The notes: generated from the sequence alone by a model not told the origin. 64,000 nt of DNA from Melitaea cinxia (GCF_905220565.1 NC_059409.1:16548549-16612548), one strand, 5' to 3'. Shown: positions 18,742 to 30,600, numbered from the stretch's first letter. Numbers and translations: made by a program.

Positions 18742-21325
18742 ATGAAGTTTTCAGTTGTAAGTATTCCAGGATACGCAGTGGATACAGTGATCGTGAATGT
18801 GATAAGTGACTACGTAGTGTTTTGGTGAAAATGTGTTTGCACGAGTCAAATATTACTTCGTACATGAAAGCTGAAAAGGGCTTTTAAGATTGATTTGGTT
18901 TCACCAAGTAGAAATATTTTTTTTTTTATGACTAGCCCATATTATTATTATTGCTTTGACTTTTTTTTAAAGTTAACTTGAGAATGTGACCGGAATTAGA
19001 ATACTTTCCTAAAACTTGGTACCTAAAATAGTTTTAAGTTGATTATTGATAAAGTTGTATGTTGGGGCAACTTTACCCAAAATGCAGGGCACCGAGAGCC
19101 GCATGCAAGGCTACAAAGTACCGATATTCAAATATAAAAAAAAAAACAGGAAATAAACTTCGTTGACTGAAAACTTGAAACGTTGCTTGAGATTTTTATA
19201 ATACGTTTTATTTTTAATATTAATCATACAAAGTAATATTTACACTAATTTAACTGACACGTTTTGAGTTGAACCCCTTTTATCTTACTTAAACAGGGCA
19301 CCCCGGTGTTAGCTGCACCCGGGCGCTACATGGTCTATAACCGCCCTTGTATGTTAGAAGTCATATAGTACTCATTAAATTAAGTAGATATAAGATATAA
19401 TTAAAACAATAAAGTGAAAGAATATATTGAATGTGTTTCAGATCACGTTGCTGTTTTGTGTGTGCGTGTGGGCAGTGACCGCAGACGTCGCTCACATCAA
19501 AGCTACTAAAGCGAAGTTACTGGGAAGATTAGCTAGTAAAGGAAGACATCACAAGCGTGGCATCTTATCTTCTATCCCGCCATTCAAACTCGGCCATGAC
19601 ATACCTCATGTGACACATTCAGTACTCAAACCATTAGTAGTAAATTACCCTCCAACTGCTGCTGTTGCGGCTGTTAAGATACCAATACCTCACCCTCCCC
19701 ATTTTCCGGTGCCTGTAGGCCACAGAGTCCCTGGCTTACCTCATCCGCACTATGGACTCAAATTTCCTCACACTAAGTACTTAGCAAAACCTGACCATCA
19801 TTACCATCATCATCATCATCACGTAGAGCCTAGGCCTATAATCCCTCCAACTCCTATCACACACATTGCTCCTGCTCCTCCTGTAGTACCTACAGCTCCG
19901 GTAATACCCGCGGCCCCCATTTCACCAGTTCCGCGACCAACTATCGCAACCGCTCAACCAGTTCCAGTGCCACTACCCCATGCACTTCCAGTACCCGCTC
20001 CACCGGTACCTATTTTGCCACCAAATCATTTGCATTTGAAACCTCTTCTTCCTGCTGCTGCTGTACCGTTAGCACGAGCTCCAGTTTTACCATCACCAAT
20101 TTTACCCTTCAGTCAGCCCTTCCCTTACGTTATTCGCCCTGGTGGATCTGTTCAAACTTCTGTATTTGCCACGTACCCAAGATATCCTCTGATCAATAGT
20201 TATCAAGCTCCGCTCTTTCCTGTAGGACCCTCCGCTTCAGGTATACATTCCATTTCACAATTTCTAGTCCCACGACCACAATTTAATCCATACAATTTAG
20301 TCCAGCATGCAGTAGGTCAGCACGGTGTTATAGAACAGCACACACCTAATGTTGTGGTTGAACAAACTCCAACATTGGTACATCCGACTCAAGTAGTGCC
20401 ACAGCCTGGTGTTCATTTACATCCAAGCCCTGATGTCTTACCTCAACCAGGTTTCCACTTACATCCTACCGAAGAAACTCTACATCAAACTGGGTTCCAT
20501 TTACATCCTACTCAAGAAGCTTTACCACAACCAGGGTTCCATTTACAACAATCACCCGAAGCACAGCCTGGATTCCATTTACACCCGACACAAGAAACAT
20601 TACCACAACCCGATTTTCATTTACATCCAACACAAGAACCTCAACCTGGTTTCCATTTACATACGACACAAGAACCTCAACCTGGTTTCCATTTACATCC
20701 TACGCAAGTTGGACAGCACACAGTTCCTTTGGATCACGACGGTTGGTCACCAGTAGCACCGCAGTCTCACGACTTAGCTTCATCTCATGAGGGACATTAT
20801 CCCCAACAAGGTCACCACTTCACCCAGGAACAAGGTACTCAAGTGTTTGAGCATCATACTGGTAATGAACACTACGATTACCAACATCAACTTCAGCACC
20901 ATATTCAGCAACAGATAGAACAAGCACAATATGAGCAAAACCTGCATAATCAACATCAGCCATCGCAAGAGTATGGGGTGCCCCAGCAGCTTGGTCAGGA
21001 GTACGGACATCCGAATGAGTACTCTCAACAAGGACAAGATTACAGCCAAAATGCTCAGGATTTCGCTCAACATAATCAGGATTTTGCCCATCATGGATAT
21101 GATTTTTCCCAACATCAACAAGATTTTGCGCAAAATGGCCTAGAATATGCCCAACACGCACAAGATTTTGGACATAATTTAGCACATCTAGGTCAAGAGT
21201 ACGGCCTGCCGCAACAAGGCGCAGAGGGTAGAAATTCTGATGACAGTGAGCAACAGCAGTTTCACAACCACATACCGCTAGGTCTCCAGCCACCCATCGA
21301 CAGGCCATTGGACCCTTTCCAATAG
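18742..21325 (+). CDS. Secreted His/Pro/Gln-rich repeat protein, two exons, 632 aa
   Basis: The coding sequence joins 18742-18756 and 19442-21325. Exon 1 encodes only MKFSV before a GTAAGT donor. Exon 2 follows a TGTTTCAG acceptor in phase 0 and continues ITLLFCVCVWAVTADVAH, completing a signal peptide. A tiny first exon that splits the signal peptide is typical of insect cuticle and other secreted protein genes. The mature protein has a HHHHHH run, a Pro/Ala/Val region (residues about 140-250), about nine copies of a PQPGFHLHPTQE unit (about 320-425), and a Gln/Tyr/Asp region with QDFAQH-type repeats (about 535-585). No cysteine-based domain is seen after the signal. It may be a structural or metal-binding extracellular (cuticle, silk or peritrophic) protein. 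The exact family is not recognised. The ORF also opens at ATG 19427 within the acceptor, which is less likely. Confidence 0.8.
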
Positions 21326-21752
21326 TTACGCCTATAATTGTATAGTTAGTAACTTAATTTAATCGCTGACGGCTATAATTACTTGGTTTCTTTTATATAG
21401 ATATGTTAAATCTGTCTTTGATTTGGCATTGTTGTATATGCTAAGTTAACAAATTTCTTTGATAATGAATCTATTTCGGCGTCAGCGTCAAAGTGTTGAA
21501 GCGATTGTCTGACTGCATTTATGCGGTGTCGCTACCTCGTCTAATAGAATTGTGATAAGCTTAAAAAAGGTAAAAGATAAAATTTAACGTCGTAGGGACC
21601 AAAGTTTGTGTGTAAATATGATCGGGTTTAAGTTATTAAGTTGTAGATATTAGTTGCGAAGTTTGTATTATGTAAAAATTGCCTGATTGCTATCGACATA
21701 TGAGTATTATTAACATAGCACTAAGTTTATTTATTGTAAACCACGATGTATT

Positions 21753-21758
21753 ATTAAA
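21753..21758 (+). terminator. Candidate poly(A) signal ATTAAA
   Basis: ATTAAA lies about 430 bases downstream of the His/Pro/Gln-rich gene stop codon. It is a plausible 3' end, with no stronger AATAAA in between. Confidence 0.35.
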
Positions 21759-22394
21759 AGAACGTAACATATTTGAACTATTTTTATTATGAAACCAATA
21801 TTTAATTCAGGTTATATTGTACTTATGAAATGCACCGCACCAGTCCAACATGTGAGAAGGTCCCACAGCTGGGGACTTAGCTCTCAAAGTTAAAAATTAA
21901 TCATCCTCACTGCTTCATTATTGGTGTTCACAGATATATTTTTTTTTACAAATAAAAGTACTTTTTCTAGGTTTTAAAGCTAGCATAACTCATTAAAAAT
22001 AAATTCTGAACTATTCATTCATTTTATGCGCTTTCCATTACAAACCACAATTCACTGTCGATTATATATAATTCCAATTACAATGAAATTAGAATTTTAA
22101 TGTTTTTTTTTTCTTTCAAAATACTGTTATTTTTAGAGAGAATGGTCATAATATTTAATTGCTTAAAGACTTATAGGTTTCTGAAATTGATTAACATATT
22201 AAAGTTAGGAATAGAAACTATTTTATATCAATACTCGGTACACGTACGTGTGTGTACGTTTTTAAAAGTATAAAGTTGTAAATAGAATATTAAGTGTCAT
22301 TTGTAGTGACAACCATTAGACAACTCGTAAGGCTCAAAAAAAAATCAATCTACACCCAAATAATCGCTGTATAAATATTTATTTATTACTAGCT

Positions 22395-22568
22395 TTTACC
22401 TACGGCTTCGCTCGCATTGATTTTTTTTAAATAAAAAGTATCCTTTGTTACTTCTAATACCTTATACCTCCAAGAATATGTGTACAAGTTTCACGATGAT
22501 CGGTTAAGTCGTTTTCGCGTGAAAGCGTAGCAAACAAACTTACATTCACATTTATAATATTAGTAGGG
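22395..22568 (+). repeat. Copy of the CGGCTTCGCTCGC...AATATTAGTAGG repeat
   Basis: It begins near GGCTTCGCTCGCATTGA and ends CATTTATAATATTAGTAGG. A second copy lies at 32945-33140 and a diverged relative at 23940-24052 (GAATCGGTTAAGCCGTTTCG). Confidence 0.7.
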
Positions 22569-22620
22569 ATTCAACAGATTAGATTTTAAATGTTTAAAAC
22601 TATCACGAACACGATTCAGT

Positions 22621-22716
22621 CTGTAACATCCCACAGCTGGGCATAGGCCTCGTTCTCCATGTAGGAGAAGGGTTGGAGCTTAATCCACAACGCCGCTCCA
22701 CTGCGGATTGGTGGAT
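22621..22716 (-). repeat. SINE 3' end, reverse orientation
   Basis: It contains CCCACAGCTGGGCATAGGCC and CTCCATGTAGGAGAAGG, the reverse complement of the tail of the SINE at 28040-28345. Confidence 0.65.
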
Positions 22717-22769
22717 ATAAAATATAAAACTATAAGCATTACTATAATTACAATAATTGTGTTTGCTAG

Positions 22770-23010
22770 CAAATGAAAAAAACCGACTTTAATTACATCG
22801 ACAAGTATTACACGTCACTACGATTTTCGAGGCTTCGCCTTGATTTCTCTTGGATTTCATCATCAGATCCTGGTTTCCTTATCATGGTACCACCATTGGG
22901 ATATCTCCAACAAAAATGATCAAAATCAATTCATAAACGACGAAGTTATCTCCGAACATACATAAAGTATATATATACGGTCGAATTGAGTAGCCTCCTC
23001 CTTTTTTGAT
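22770..23010 (-). repeat. Partial copy of the AACCGACTTC TIR family
   Basis: It has AAAACCGACTTTAATTACATCGACAA at one end, plus ATCAGATCCTGGTTTCCTTATCA and GGTCGAATTGAGTAGCCTCC blocks shared with 26848-27254 in reverse. Confidence 0.6.
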
Positions 23011-23549
23011 GTCGGCTAAAGTAATATTGATGTGAAAGTTGTTTTATATTTTGACAAGGAGCAGCGTCCAGACTAAGCGTTTCTATACTCTTATTAACTC
23101 ATAACTTTTTACTGTGTTTACATATTTTTATGAGAATTTTTATTCGAAAGTTTTCGATCAAAAAAGAATTATCAAAATCGGTATAGTAACACAGTGAAAA
23201 ATTACGAGGTATATACACACACAAAAATAAAGTTCGGTTTGACAGATTCCATCCATCAATATCTAATGTTCACAACTCCGTCCAGTACTGCGCCCTCTGA
23301 ATCCAGCGGGTTCCCGCTGTTTTCTTAAGGTGACAGATTTTTAAAATCAAATCGAATTTTTCACACTATATTTTTTAAGTTTCGGTTATATCAAGAGATT
23401 TTTTTTTATGTCTTCGAATAATTGTACATAGGATACACCAGTAAATAATATGAGCAGCAAATTATAACATAATAATACAAATTCGTACGATTTATTTTTG
23501 TGTTACCCACAATTTAGAAAATTCTAAGCAATTTTTAATATAATATCAA

Positions 23550-23712
23550 AAATCGAACTTTCCAGCGGCATCGAACCTGCCACGGTCGCTAATAACCGAA
23601 TATAAAATCATCATATCAAAAATTTCGATCTCGAGGGTACGTCGTTCCATAGCTTATTTGGCTAAAGCACCGACACGGCCAGTCGGAGATGCAGGTTCGA
23701 TCCCCGGTGGAA
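23550..23712. repeat. Two tRNA-like SINE heads in opposite orientation
   Basis: At 23644-23712 the plus strand folds partly as a tRNA. The acceptor arm GTTCCAT/GTGGAAC, a D arm GCTT/AAGC and an anticodon arm CCGAC/GTCGG are complete, with B box GGTTCGATCCC. U33 is replaced by C and the T stem is mismatched, so it is not a functional tRNA. At 23555-23600 a related B box (GGTTCGATGCC) reads on the minus strand. Confidence 0.55.
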
Positions 23713-24252
23713 CGGTCGATTCTTCATATGATACTAGCTAACTCGGCAAACGTTATCTTGCCGCTAAACTCTATTTAAAAATAGGGGTTAATCGTAGAGT
23801 GTTGAAAATTTAGGGTTGTATGAATTTTTTAATGTTGTATCATAAAAAAATAAATAATAAAATAATTTATCTAAAAATAAATAATAAAAATTTAGGGGTG
23901 AGCTACTCTTAACATTTAGGGAGATGAAAAATTGATGTTGTTCGATTTTCAGACCTACCCACAATATGCACACAAAATTTCATGAGAATCGGTTAAGCCG
24001 TTTCGGAGGAGTTTAACTACAAACACGGCGACACGAGAATTTTATATACTATATTAAAAATTATTTATAATAATGCAAAGTTATAGTAGAACTAGTTTTC
24101 CGCGCGGTTTCCCCCGAGGACTACACGATTTTGACTGCTTTGTTTTCTCCCTTTAAAATATAATCTACGACACTCAGTGATAACAATCTCTTAAACTATA
24201 AAAATCATAAAAATACGTATTTTTTTCTGTTATGAAGTAAACTTCTCTACGC

Positions 24253-25047
24253 ACGCTTGACTTGGGGAGTAGGCTGGTGAATGCGTGACGAGAGCGTTAC
24301 GAAAAGAGTAATCGGGCGAGGCGAACGGAAGTTGAAAGAGAGATATAAGTTAGATGCAGCTAAAGAAGTCTTACTTCACTCGTGTGATCGCACACTCGTT
24401 TTTTTTTTTTAATATTAGTGCAAATTAACAAAAATGCTATACGAAAATTCCTGTTCTATTGATTTTACAATTTGCTTACGATTTTTCAGTAACAAAAACG
24501 ATTAACTTTCGCATAGAAAACGAACTAAAAATAATAATAAATAAATAAAATATTAATAAGTTTTTACATTTTAATTTAAGTGTGTACATTTGATGTAAGC
24601 GACAGAGTAGTCACGGTGACAAAGGTCATCCGTAACGTTGTAGCTTAAAAATATACAGATTACCTATATTTAGGGCCAGTTCCACCGGTTGTAGCAAAAG
24701 TTTATTCTGCACATAAGCTACGAATAGACATTTAATCAGGAAGTAGTACTCTATTTAGTCGCAAGTAAGAAACTACAACTTTCAAATTCAAAATCCTAAA
24801 TAGAAATATGACATAAATATAGCTAAATTCAACGGTGAAAAAGAAAAAACGAGTGTGCTTTTGACCACACGACTGAAGTAAAATTTTAAAGTTAAAAGTT
24901 TAGCTCCTACAGAAATATACGAAACGTAACTCCCTCTCTTTCTATCTTCACTAGCTTATATTTTCCTTTCAACTTCCGTTCGCCTCACCCGATCACATTT
25001 TTTGTAACGCTCTAGTCACGCATTCACCGGCTTACATCCCAAGTCAA
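24253..25047. mobile_element. Long-TIR non-autonomous DNA element
   Basis: The two ends are inverted repeats of roughly 150-200 bases. The left end TTGACTTGGGGAGTAGGCTG through GGCGAACGGAAGTTGAAAG to ACACTCGTTTTTTT matches the right end in reverse (CGAGTGTGCTTTTG ... CTTTCAACTTCCGTTCGCC ... CCCAAGTCAA). The 450-base AT-rich centre has no ORF. The superfamily and target-site duplication are not resolved. Confidence 0.75.
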
Positions 25048-25050
25048 TCA

Positions 25051-25316
25051 TCATCACTTCAGCCTATCACAGTTCACTGCTGGACATAGGCCTCCCCAAG
25101 CAAAACATGGCGTAAACTCATGTGTTTTGCCCAAAGTCACCACGCTGTGAAGGCGGGTTGGTGACTGCAGGGCTGGCTTTGTCGCACCGAAGACGCTGCT
25201 GCCTGTTTTCGGCCTGTGTATTTGAAAGCCAAGGTGGTAGTGGAACTGTGGTACCCCTTATTCGCCTCTTACGACACTCACGGTAAGAGAGGGGTAGCTA
25301 TACTTTACTGCTGTAA
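25051..25316 (+). repeat. Copy of the CCACTGCTGGACATAGGCCT family
   Basis: It starts CATCACTTCAGCCTATCACAG and abuts the right end of the long-TIR element. Its distal third (CCAAGGTGGTAGTGG...CTCTTACGACAC) is inverted relative to 13361-13672, so this copy is rearranged. Confidence 0.7.
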
Positions 25317-25328
25317 CCACAAAGCACA

Positions 25329-25545
25329 TATATATATATATATATCTTAACATATATAAATCTCGTGTCACAATGTTTGTTCTCAATGGACTCCTAAACT
25401 ACTTAACCGATTTTAGTCAAATTTGCCCACCGTGTGCAGTTTGATCCAACTTAAAAGATAGGCTATATTTTATTTTGATATATTATGTTTTTATTATATT
25501 TCAGAAAAAAATAAGGTGATACGAAGTTCGCCAGGTCAGCTAGTA
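25329..25545 (+). repeat. (TA)n tract and interspersed repeat ending GGTCAGCTAGTA
   Basis: A short (TA)n run precedes a repeat with AATCTCGTGTCACAATGTTTG, ACTTAACCGATTTTAGTCAA and the terminal block ACGAAGTTCGCCAGGTCAGC. This repeat type is common in insects. There is no coding capacity. Confidence 0.55.
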
Positions 25546-26847
25546 TATATATATAAATATATTTATACATATACACAGCATACTTCAACAAAATCTATAA
25601 CACAACACTTTTCACTTTTCACTATCCGTTGGATACCGTCATTTGTCAAACAGCGTTAACGGCAAACGGTAAAACAGACCCTTATTGTCTATGATTGCAT
25701 TCATTTACCTCCTTACCGGTTCATTTTGTTCTTTTCACCCCACCACCCTATATAATATATTATACCCACCTATTAGCAACCATTCGAATTGCACCGCCGT
25801 CGTCATACAGAGAGGATCTAGAATCTTACGATGGAGCGTTTCTGGCGTAGTTCATATTTCTTATAATCAATTTTAAGACCTGCTTCGTAATCATCATTTA
25901 TTCAGTACATATTCGTGCGTGCTTAACTCCTAAATTGGGTAAGAATTATAAATTACATTGCTTGTTATAGGGTAACTTAACATAGCTTTGATTAGAACAA
26001 AGGACTCGATTGTAAATTAACTTACTTGCTTTAATTTTGTTTTCACATCGTTTTATTTGTTATTTTGTCTAGATATACATTTGTTAAAGCACTTTATTAT
26101 TTAATATTTGAATTTAATTTAAAAATAGGTACTTGGCTTAATAAATAAAAATTTTTCTTTTTTGAATCTCAAGTTAATAACTAAACTACCTTCCTTTTTT
26201 TGGCTTAACAACCCTTTTTGCTTTTTGTTTTAATGTAATTTAATTTTAACTTCTATCATCGCCGCATGCATCAATGTAAGTGCAGTGTTTCAACTTCGCC
26301 CTTCCCGCAATTGTAGTCCTAGGAGAAGGTAGGACTAAAAAAATAATCTGCTAATTAATTCCAGGGTTCTAAATTCGGATTCATATTTCAGGCGAAATTT
26401 TGGACATCGTCATTGTAGCGCAATCTACCCGCTGCTGTGCCACACGTTCGTAAATCAGACTTCAAGCAGCCGGTACCATTCTGAAGAGTTCGCCTGACTA
26501 CATCATCATCTCACTACAACTGAACCAGGAGAGTACGTAGCATACTTTTTATTTTAATAAGCCTGGCGGATTATATAAGCCGATAGTATACAGTTGTTTC
26601 AGCCAATATATTAGACAATTAAAGTCTTAACTACCACCAGATGGCCAGCCCGATCCCAGAAAGCCTACCTTCAGTAAGGAAATCTTAATATGAATTAGAA
26701 TTAATAATTGCCAAATTGTACAAATAAGCAAATTTTTTAAGTTTACAATATTAATATGTATTCTATACCACCATATTTTAAAAAAAGATGCCTACACTAT
26801 GCCAAGCCTGTATTCTGAATATTAGTCTCTTCCAGTCTTTGTTTATT

Positions 26848-27254
26848 AACCGACTTCAAAAAAGGAGGAGGTCACTCAATTCGACCGTATATATTTTTTA
26901 ATGTGTTCTTGGATAACTCCGTCGTTTATGAACCGATTTTGATAATTCTTTTTTTATTGAAAAGGAGATATTCCTAGTTTGGTACCATGATAAGGAAACC
27001 AGGATCTGATGATGGGATCCCAGAGGAATCGAGGGAAACTCTCGAAAATCCGTATAACTTTTTACTGAGTGTAGGTACCGATTTTGATGATTTTTAATTT
27101 AATCGAAAGCCGATGTTTATCATGTGATCATATTTAAATTTCATCGAGATCTAATTACAACTTTTGGAGTAATCTTTGATAATGCGTATTTACTTGACTA
27201 CTTTTTCGTCTACCTACATTGTATTACTTGTCGATATAATTGAAGTCGGTTTTT
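26848..27254 (+). mobile_element. TIR family AACCGACTTC, full copy 1
   Basis: It begins AACCGACTTCAAAAAAGGAG and ends GATATAATTGAAGTCGGTTTT, so the termini are inverted. There is no ORF. It lies head-to-tail with copy 2 only about 40 bases away. Confidence 0.75.
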
Positions 27255-27296
27255 CTTCGTTTGCCTGCAAACAAAATTATTTTATTAACCGATTTC

Positions 27297-27693
27297 AAAA
27301 AAGGAGGAGGTTACTCAAATCGACCGTATATATATTTATGTATGTTTGGGGATAACTTCGTCGTTTATGAACCGATTTTGATAATTCCTTTTTTGTTGGA
27401 AAGGAGATATCCTAAGTGAAGTACCGTGATAAGGAAACCAGGATCTGATGATACAATCTCAGAGAACTCGAGAGAAACCCTCGAAAATCCGCTTAACTTT
27501 TTACTGGGTGTACCGATTTTGATGATTTTTTAATTTAATCGAAAGCCGGTGTTCATCATGTGTTCACATTTAAATTTCATCGAGATCTGATTACAACTTT
27601 TGGAGCAATCTTTGATGATGCATATTTACTTGATTATTTTTTCGTCTACCTACTTTGTATTACTTGTCGATGTAATTGAAGTCGGTTTTTTTT
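27297..27693 (+). mobile_element. TIR family AACCGACTTC, full copy 2
   Basis: It has the same ends and internal order as copy 1 (TCGTCGTTTATGAACCGATT, ACCAGGATCTGATGAT, CATCGAGATCTGATTACAAC). The two adjacent copies are close in sequence. Confidence 0.75.
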
Positions 27694-28039
27694 CCTTGGC
27701 TAGCAAACACATTATTATTAAAATTTAAATAGTGGATTTAATAGTTTATAGTAGCTATTATATTTAATTAATGACGGTAGATATTAATTTTAAAAAACCA
27801 ATACAGTGTAAACTGACTACCCTCAATACATTTTAACTTAAGTTCAAGAGTGGTGGTCATTTAAGTTAAACCTTCTGTATCTGATTTTCACTATGCACGA
27901 TATGAACTAACTTCACCAACAGAAACAGCACACTTTCGGTTTTGTCCAATCTTTTCCTAAAAAGAAGTCGAGAACTCTTTTGTTTGGTCTGATATTTCAT
28001 GGGTAGCTCCAATAGTTCATCGAAACTGATGTCGATTTG

Positions 28040-28345
28040 ACCACAACTCTCTGGTCTAGTGATGCATGTAGGCGGACTGAACAACGAAGGTTTGCGGGTT
28101 CGATTCCAGCACGGTATGGATATTTGTATTTGTAGAAATATTTCTTTCCTTTTTGGATGTCTGGGCCTGTGGGTCTCCCCACCATGTCTCGGAGAGCACG
28201 TTAAGCCGTTACTCCCGGTTGTCGGTACTCATAGTAAATACAATAGCGTATCCGCCAACCCGTAGTGGAGCAGCGTGGTGGATTGAGCTCTTACATGGAG
28301 AAAGAGGCCTATGCCCAACAGTGGGATATATGATTAATGTACGAG
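28040..28345 (+). repeat. tRNA-derived SINE with ..GCCCAACAGTGGGA tail
   Basis: A pol III B box (GGGTTCGATTCC) is at about 28096-28107. The body contains TGGGTCTCCCCACCATG and CGTTAAGCCGTTACTCCCGG. The tail CCTATGCCCAACAGTGGGATAT is shared with many lepidopteran SINE/LINE 3' ends. Related pieces lie at 22621-22716, 45890-46290 and 48056-48120. Confidence 0.75.
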
Positions 28346-28974
28346 TGATATTTCATTCATATTATATACAATATATTGTTTGTTTTGATCCATTTTTATT
28401 CGATATATAAAAGATTATTGTTTTTAAAATTTCGAAATTGTTTGACTTTATACTGTACAGAATTATCGTGTAACTAACGGAATTATGAGGGTAGACATAT
28501 TGAGCTAGACATCGTTTACTCCAAAATGAGTTTTGCGTCAGTAAATTTCAGACCTTCAATGGCATCTTCTGCAGATTTTCAATATCTAAAGTCATATAAT
28601 TGATACTGATTACGTTACTTCGATAGTATACTATTAAAAATAATAATAAGTTTCAAATTGAAGGTAGAATGATATTTTTTAATAGTAAAGGTCGTCTTCG
28701 TTGTATGTCTTCATGTCTTGTGATTTATTTAGCAAAGCAAAGATGAGTTAGTGACGAAAATTAAACCAACCTCCGTTTTAATTATTTATTAAACTAGTTT
28801 TCGCCCAGTGATCGAAATTCGATCAGAATTAATATAATTATAAGTTTGAATATTAAGCTTCTATTGTCAAAGACCATACTTCTATAATAATAAACGAAAG
28901 AGTATATATGTATCAATATGCGCGGTGTGTTAAATACGTAGTAGTGTTTCTAATGTTTTTTTTTTTGGGTTTTT

Positions 28975-29135
28975 ATGTTTTTATTTTTTTATATTTTTAT
29001 GCATAATTGAAAAAAAAATAGCATCCTGCACTCCTTCTCTATATAAACTATAAGTGTGCGAAATTTCATACTCCCCCGTCCGCGCAATTTTCGTAAAAAG
29101 GGGCCCAAAATTTTTGCTTCACGTATTAATATATA
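28975..29135 (+). repeat. Repeat family AAATTTCATACTCCTCCGT, copy 1
   Basis: The shared block runs from GCATCCTGCACTCCTTCTC through ATATAAACTATAAGTGTGCG and CATACTCCCCCGTCCGCGC to TTGCTTCACGTATTA. Other copies are at 30765-30925, 63600-63745 and, inverted, 36150-36290 and 37780-37876. Confidence 0.7.
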
Positions 29136-29301
29136 GTTATATATAATTAAAATATTGAAAAAGTAACAGGGTAAACTGTTGTAATTGTAATTACTACTGT
29201 TCTTAAAAGTAATCTTTTTCTCGTCAACATATTCCCATCTATCTAGATACTATTCTATCTAATTTATGTTTTCATTACATGTAAATCTGTTCTAATTGCA
29301 G

Positions 29302-29448
29302 GTTAATAGATTATGACGGGCTCTACAACCCTGCAACCGCTGCCCCTAAAAACTTGGGCCAGCCTCTTTAAAAACAATACGGCTGGTCCTTCAAAGGATA
29401 ATTTGTTGCCGACTGAAGAGTTTGATTCCAGCTCGCACAAAGTTGGAG
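29302..29448 (+). CDS. Isolated first coding exon of a host gene, possibly USP10-like
   Basis: A clean acceptor (TCTAATTGCAG) precedes 11 nt of leader and an ATG at 29313. The upstream in-frame TAA and TAG show that translation starts here. Forty-five codons follow, including PLPLKTWASLF and a Ser-rich end, up to a GTAATT donor in phase 1. The WASLF block resembles a short motif in the N-terminal region of USP10-type deubiquitinases, which is a weak clue only. No downstream exon could be assigned with confidence; a large gene with long introns running off the window would explain it. Confidence 0.5.
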
Positions 29449-29645
29449 GTAATTACTGATTACGTTTTATGTTCTTTAATATCGAGAATACAAACTAGGA
29501 AGTAAATTATATTATTATAACTTATAATGCATACGTTATACTTTGCTAATTCACATTATTCTGTACCGAAAATGACATTGACTTGTGTTGATTGGTGCAT
29601 CTTTTAGTATACATATATGCGTATGTGTGTTAAGTACATGTACAT

Positions 29646-29842
29646 TGACGACGCGTTGGCGCAGCGGTCACAGTACTAACTGTTGCGCTGGCGGTCGCGG
29701 GTTCGAGCGGCTCACGACAGATAATCGTATTGGCCATAAAGATGTTTGTCGTGGTCTGGGTGTTTGTGCTTGTGTATTGTGTCTATTTCCGGATCCCCAA
29801 CACAGAAGAAAATCCTGCTGGGGGCCGTGGAGTGTGAAGCGC
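29646..29842 (+). repeat. tRNA-derived SINE, fuller copy
   Basis: The A-box region TGGCGCAGCGGT (29657-29668) and B box GGGTTCGAGCGG (29699-29710) are both present. The body has GTCGTGGTCTGGGTGTTTGTG and a 3' block GGGGGCCGTGGAGTGTGAAG. A deleted copy lies at 587-732. Confidence 0.8.
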
Positions 29843-30208
29843 TTATTTATTATGTTAGTGTGTGAATTTTTTAAATTGATTTAATAAGGTTTAAGAACTT
29901 TATTTCTTATAAGAATAATACAATTCACCTTCATAAGAAACAATTAAAGTTTAAACATAAAACATAAAAAGTAGGCAGCTACGTACAATCAAAAAATGTA
30001 AAAAATATTGGAGGTAGTTACATAAAGTTTGTTTACAAATGAATATTATGTTTAAAGATTCCTTAGACTATGCGAAACTGGATGTGGCATGTGTGTACTT
30101 TAAAGATATATTAATTTTGTGTATATTATTATTGCGTAATTATTTAGTATGTAGTGGTTATTAATATTTGTGTTCGCTCCGCTCCGTTTTACTTGTATCT
30201 ATTTGTAA

Positions 30209-30336
30209 TAAGGTCTAAATTTGCGATGTGTGGGGTTCGACCAATAGGATCCCTTCTATATCGCGACATATCGGTCCCGGCCAATCGCGGGCAATCTCGA
30301 TTGGTCGAACGCTATACGTCGCGGGTTTGGACCTTA
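30209..30336. mobile_element. Small palindromic MITE (128 bp)
   Basis: The left end TAAGGTCTAAATTTGCGATG matches the right end in reverse (TAAGGTCCAAACCCGCGACG). Both are followed by GTTCGACCAAT. There is no ORF. Confidence 0.7.
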
Positions 30337-30479
30337 GAATAGAAGCCATTTTAACATCATACCATTTTTATGACCACAAAATTACTGTTTAAAAATTATA
30401 ATAAATTGTACTGGTAATCAACGTGTCGTTTTAAATACTACCTATAATTAATTATACGCACGTTGCCGGAACAATTTGT

Positions 30480-30600
30480 TTCTTTAATATCTATTTTTTT
30501 TTATTTTAATTATATATTATTTTTTTATTTTATTTTATTTATTATTTTATTTTATTATTATTATATTTTATTTGTTTATTTAGAATATAAAATTTTAAAA
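30480..30600. repeat. TTTTATTTA low-complexity tract
   Basis: About 120 bases consist almost only of T and A in TTTAT/TTATT units. Confidence 0.85.

Noticed and set aside
19427..19441. ATG 19427 as the start of the His/Pro/Gln-rich protein
   Set aside because: It overlaps the TTTCAG acceptor. Splicing to MKFSV at 18742 gives a better signal peptide with GTAAGT donor.
20780..21308. Minus-strand ORFs of 117 and 162 residues under the repeat-protein gene
   Set aside because: They are antisense readings of the Gln/His repeats, kept open by codon bias.
23644..23712. Functional tRNA gene
   Set aside because: U33 is replaced, the T stem has two mismatches and an inverted relative lies nearby, all pointing to a SINE head.
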